Below, one piece after another: positions 59,849 through 64,000 of a stretch of 64,000 nt of DNA. The translations under genes were made by a program, and so were the position numbers. The notes beneath the pieces were generated by a model. The model did not search any database. It saw only the letters and a program-made list of their open reading frames with translations, and was not told where the DNA came from. Source of the stretch: Adiantum capillus-veneris (lineage: Eukaryota > Streptophyta > Polypodiopsida > Polypodiales > Pteridaceae). The stretch lies in NCBI GenBank assembly GCA_014529385.2, contig CM043960.1, positions 74,311,410 to 74,375,409 of the forward strand. Reading direction: 5' to 3'. Each line of letters starts with the position of its first letter. Positions within the stretch are counted from its first letter, which is position 1.

Positions 59849-61067
59849 AGACGTACTTTTATTGGCCTACCATGAAAGTGGACATACAAGAGTATGTTTC
59901 AAAATGTGTGGTATGCCAAAAGACCAAGTATGATAGAGGGAAGCAACGTGGATTACTCCAGCCATTGCCAATCCCTAATTCACCATGGGAGAGTATACTA
60001 TGGATTACCCAAGTCTATCCATGGGAATACGGGAATATGGACAATAGTCGACAGGTTTAGCAAGCAAGCACACTTTATCCCTGTCAAGAAGACTATTAAG
60101 GCACACCAATGGCAACTCTCTTCATATCCCAGATTTCAAACACCATGGATTGCCAACATCCATCGTGTCAGATAGAGATCCTAGAATGACTAGTAATTTT
60201 TGGAAAGGTCTCTTCAAAAATCTAGGTACAAGATTGAATTTTTCTTCGGCCTATCACCCACAAACAAATGACCAAAGTGAGATAGCCAATCTTACAATTC
60301 TTGATCTACTAAAGAACTATGTTACAGAAGTAGATCAATGCTCACAATGGAAAAAGTACTTACCTCTTGTAGAGCATGTGTATAATAATACTATCCATAC
60401 TTCTACGGGAAAAGCACCTTTTGAAATCATAGAGGGAAGACCTAAAAGTCCCTTACTACTTAAAATACATGGGAAGATCTTCACTGCAGATGAGTATAGC
60501 CATGACCTGCAAGCATCTTTTCAAAAGATTAAGGAGGCTATATACATCTCTCAACTAAGGCAAAAAGTTGTTGCTGACAAGCACAGAAGGGCCTTAACGT
60601 TCAAAGAAAATGATTGGGTCTTACTTAAGTTTCCTAAGGCTCAAGTGAGGCAAACGACGGGCAAAAATCCTACGGGCCATCAAAAGTATTATGCTAAACT
60701 AGCAAAAAGATACTATGGTCCTTTTCAAATTTTGAAGCCAATCAATGAAGCCGCTTATCAACTCAAGTTACCTAACCATTTGCCCATACACAATGCGTTT
60801 CATGTGAGCCTACTTAAGCCCTACAAAGGAGAGCCTCCAAATGAACCAATTATTGAAGACCCTCCCGAAATCAAAGACCAAGAAGAGGTGCTACAACCCG
60901 AAGCTATCGTTCGGCATGAAGACAAGGTAGTACAACATGGTAAGATTATCCGACGGTATCTTATTAAGTTCAAAAATTATCCTTTTGAAGATGCTAGATG
61001 GATGCAAGGAATCCAGCTTAAGTATAGTATGAACAATGTCAGCGCTTACAATGCTACATTAGAGTAA
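59849..61067 (+). pseudogene. CHR integrase with C-terminal chromodomain
   Basis: The zinc-binding half (about 59865-59930) has CVVCQKTK. A small deletion near 60000 removes the segment where the first catalytic Asp of the DDE triad is expected, and frames change here. From 60150 the frame is open: VSDRDPRM carries the second Asp and the AYHPQT segment the third region. A GPF/Y-type tail follows (KRYYGPFQI, HNAFHVSLLKPY), and a chromodomain at about 60900-61030 (YLIKFKNYPFEDARWM), which in plant chromoviruses helps target insertion to marked chromatin. The stop is at 61065-61067. Non-functional because of the core deletion. Confidence 0.87.
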
Positions 61068-61425
61068 GCAAATGTACATGTTTCTTTTAAATGATCAATG
61101 TTTTTGTCTTATAAGACTAATTCTCTCTTTATTGTGCACAAAGTTAAATAGTATACATACTAGAATCATGTTTGTGATGAGTACGTCTCTCAAACACCAT
61201 GTAGAATTTGTCACTCTACTTGGGAGGTTGAAATAAACTAAACAACAGACATGCTTGCAGTAGCTATGTGTCCCAAGCACCAAATGGATTAGTCATCCAT
61301 CTTGGAATGATTTCGTAGGGTAAAAAGGGATCCTCTACCCGCTAAGACAAATTGACTAATGACTATAGCTTTCTCACTTTTACCTCATAGTCAAGGACGA
61401 CTATGATTGTAATGTCATAAAATCT

Positions 61426-61510
61426 AATATCTAACCAACCCAAATGATTTTCTCGTAGTAAATTGATCATTTAATGTGGGATAATAAATGGGAACAAAGG
61501 TTAGAATATA
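61426..61510. repeat. Diverged direct repeat, left copy
   Basis: It shares AATATCTAA, AAATGATTTTCTC and GATCATTTAATGTGGGA with 63326-63410, 1.9 kb away. May be an LTR pair remnant. Confidence 0.65.
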
Positions 61511-62033
61511 GACATGTGCCTACGGATCTATCTCAACACGGGGCCAATGGTAAAGGGGTCCAAATGAGAGATGGTATGTCAAAGAGCAATGCTACCTAAT
61601 GGAGCTTAAAATACCTTATGGTTAGCTTCATTAAAGACCTCCAAAAAATAGTGTTAAAAAGTCCTTTGACCTTACGCAAGCTAGGGCTAACCTCAAGGTG
61701 GGAATCGTACCCAAGCATAAGGTGTTAAGACGCTTAAAGTGGTTGTGGGAACCTTGCCCAAAGCTTGAGGTGATTTTTATGCTTAAATGACCAAGGTTTT
61801 TGAAATGTTAAATTCAAAGATAAGTTCTCAAGAGGCATGAATGTCCATGCTTGATTGACTAAGGCTTGAAGTATTCAATTCAAAACAAATGACTTAAGAA
61901 ACATACAGGTTACATGCTTTCCTGATTGAATAAGTCCTTGAAGTATTCCATTCAACCAAATGACCTAATAAGCATAAAAGACACATGTTCAAATGATCCT
62001 CTACATGTGGCCCTCATGACGTTCTTGAATGCT

Positions 62034-62060
62034 ATTGGTTAGGTTTTAAAGGGGTCCAAT
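62034..62060. promoter_or_regulatory. Inverted CCAAT pair, copy 1
   Basis: ATTGG, exactly 17 bases, CCAAT, followed by GAGAATTTAG. CCAAT is the known NF-Y core. Regulatory activity is inference. Confidence 0.4.
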
Positions 62061-63325
62061 GAGAATTTAGATACATAAAAATAAATAATTAAGTTCTTTC
62101 TCTCAAAAGAGGAAAAAGAAGACACATGTCCAAAGCAAAAAATAAAATAATACAAGGGAGAGAGAGAGAGAGAGAGGTGTGGACCAAGCATGAGAGGTGG
62201 GAATACTCTCTCTCACACACACACACACACATTCTCTCATTGTGTGGAGTGGAAAATGCAAGAGCTCCATCTCCTTCTCCAAGTTTGTTGAGAAGTGGAG
62301 TGTCTACACCAACACTCTTGGCTATGGAATGCAAATCCAACCAAGAGCCGTACTTCAATGCTTAAGCCTGCCATCTTCTTCATCTTCATTACTATGCTAT
62401 TATGTTATGCTAAGCAAGAAGAGTGATGATAAGTGAGGAACTATTTCTTTCTCCTATTGAATGTTGCTTCTTCCTCTTTCCTACCCTCATTCCCCGCTAG
62501 CTCTCTCCACCTTCGAAGGTGTTTGAGGCCTTGGGACCGAGGCTTGGATAGTTAATGCTTTCTGCAAAGTTTATGTTAAGCTCGTGATGCATGAAGCTTT
62601 CATTATTCATACCATCACCAAGGTCACAAGGAACACAAAGATTGTATTGTAACAAAGTATCTCTTGGAGGGGGGACCGGCTCCAAGTAAATCTGGTCCTC
62701 ATCTATTGTCATGTTCTCTAATACTCTCTCTCTTGCAAAAGTATTGTTCATGCCAAGTTAATTAAGTACTATGTTTATGTTGCTACCATCAATTAAGTTC
62801 ACCCTCCAAGTTCTCAAAGTAATCTCACAAAAATGCTCACTCTAATTCTATTAATTCCGCTATTCTCAAAGTTCATAGGCCATTTGCATTACATTGGGAC
62901 TCCGTCGGGCCTTTCAATGGAGACCGCAAAGACCACCAAAAATTTATCTGTAACCACCCCTTAGGCAACTGTCCCAGAGTTTCGTCAGCCATAAATCAAC
63001 AACTGTGGCCCTGTTTGATGAGGCGTAAATTCCTGCTGAGTCCATATGATCCATACCTTGCTTTAGAATCCTGTTGAGGTCAAACGAACACTAGATGGCA
63101 CGATTCCCCATGCGGTCAGATGAGCTCAAACCCGAGGCTCAAACCTAGCCCCCGATAAAACTTTAAAAAATCATAACTTGCTATCCATAACCCCGATTAG
63201 CGATCCAACAAGACATGCATGCTCCATAATTCAAGCTCTACACATCTATTTGCTAACATCAGCCTGGGCCACCTTTTCCCAGTTGTTCTACCTGTCAGGG
63301 ATCTGCAACACCTTGTCATAATAAT

Positions 63326-63410
63326 CAATATCTAATTCTCCTAAATGATTTTCTCATATTAAACTGATCATTTAATGTGGGAAAGCCAGGGGAGAAAAAG
63401 CTAGAATATT
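63326..63410. repeat. Diverged direct repeat, right copy
   Basis: Counterpart of 61426-61510. The following sequence resembles the left copy only in places. Confidence 0.65.
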
Positions 63411-63786
63411 GGTTAAGCTAGCAGACCGGCCACAGTAGGGATCCAAAGGAGGGAAAATAGGGATCCAAAGGGGGGGCCATCTGCAAAAGAGCCATGTGCA
63501 AAAATGGGCTAAAAAGACCCTAAGGTTCAGCCCATTAAGACTTCCAAAATGCTAAGGTTCCAAAATTCAAAGGTTGTGTCCAAAGGTCAACCCTAGGAAA
63601 AATTGGATGCTTTGTGTGTGCCCTAAAAGTCTTTGCACATCCCTACATGGGAGGGGGCAAGCCCTAAAGGTAGGGGATGAGAGAGAAAGCCACACACACA
63701 CACACATAGGCTCCCTTTACACAAAGGGAACGAGGGACACATGTCAGCTCCCTAGGCCAGATGCCCACAAGGTGTGCCCAATTTCT

Positions 63787-63813
63787 ATTGGATGACCCTT
63801 GAAGTGGACCAAT
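63787..63813. promoter_or_regulatory. Inverted CCAAT pair, copy 2
   Basis: ATTGG-N17-CCAAT followed by GAGAATTAAG. Confidence 0.4.
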
Positions 63814-63900
63814 GAGAATTAAGCTAGAGTAAATCTAGTTTAATTAATTTAAAAACATTTAATAAAAGAAACCAATGAGAATTAAGCCTCCTAGAAGACT

Positions 63901-63927
63901 ATTGGGCAGTCTCCCAAGGGGTCCAAT
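63901..63927. promoter_or_regulatory. Inverted CCAAT pair, copy 3
   Basis: ATTGG-N17-CCAAT followed by GAGCATTCAG, with the spacer ending AAGGGGT as in copies 1 and 4. Confidence 0.4.
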
Positions 63928-63962
63928 GAGCATTCAGGAGCCCCATGGCTTGCCTGATTCCT

Positions 63963-63989
63963 ATTGGCCAGGAGGCAAAGGGGTCCAAT
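63963..63989. promoter_or_regulatory. Inverted CCAAT pair, copy 4
   Basis: ATTGG-N17-CCAAT followed by GAGAGTTTAG, at the window edge. Confidence 0.4.
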
Positions 63990-64000
63990 GAGAGTTTAGT

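Larger units (their letters stand above)
61068..64000. other. Non-coding right flank with diverged direct repeats
   Basis: No gene is supported. It probably includes the 3' untranslated part and LTR remnants of CHR or of a further element. About 61426-61510 and 63326-63410 are diverged direct copies (shared AAATGATTTTCTC and TGATCATTTAATGTGGGA). Short GA and CA arrays are at 62156-62176, 62214-62230 and 63693-63706. Four ATTGG-N17-CCAAT motifs occur. No clear TG...CA pair or target duplication could be set. Confidence 0.5.

Noticed and set aside
62089-62440. Possible small gene near the right edge
   Set aside because: Overlapping short ORFs on both strands around GA and CA repeats, with no recognisable domain or splice context.

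Overview
The window is plant nuclear DNA made almost entirely of LTR retrotransposons. I see no cellular gene, tRNA or rRNA. The evidence for a plant is: Ty1/Copia elements primed by initiator-tRNA-Met sites (TGGTATCAGAGC), a Ty3/Gypsy element with a C-terminal chromodomain, Tat-like Gypsy elements with a second (archaeal-type) RNase H, and decay dominated by C-to-T changes in CHG and CG contexts. The density and depth of nesting suggest a large, repeat-rich genome. The species cannot be named from this sequence.

Layout, using names private to this annotation. Element A (1 to about 5700, +) is a decayed Gypsy-type gag-protease polyprotein with three near-palindromes in its leader and no reverse transcriptase. 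It abuts the truncated chromodomain Gypsy element CHR (about 5701-7056, resuming 58537-61067, +). Copia element B (7057-58536, +) is inserted in the reverse transcriptase of CHR. Three elements sit inside B: Gypsy C (8165-24813, -) in gag, Copia F (25335-30502, +) between gag and protease, and Gypsy D (33946-58381, -) in the 3' LTR. Copia E (11684-16963, -, same family as F) lies in the integrase of C. Gypsy G (34281-40674, +) lies in one LTR of D, a solo LTR of the G family (44571-46092, -) in the second RNase H of D, and Copia H (51784-57377, -) in the other LTR of D. The right edge (61068-64000) is non-coding, with a diverged direct repeat and a recurring inverted CCAAT motif.

The nesting can be checked internally. 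Removing B, C, E or F together with one copy of its target-site duplication rejoins the interrupted host codons exactly. The order of events is therefore CHR, then B, then C, D and F, then E, G, H and the solo LTR.

How the parts work: each full element has LTRs carrying promoter and polyadenylation signals, a tRNA primer site, gag (particle), protease, reverse transcriptase/RNase H and integrase, and a polypurine tract. Nearly all copies are dead through stops, frameshifts or catalytic-site changes. E is the youngest and most intact. G keeps a fully open gag-protease frame although the rest of pol is deleted.

The least expected signals are in the Tat-like group C/D/G: a family of small ORFs just upstream of gag, a U5 hairpin with compensatory base changes, consistent 4-bp target duplications, and loss of the second catalytic aspartate of reverse transcriptase in both C and D.
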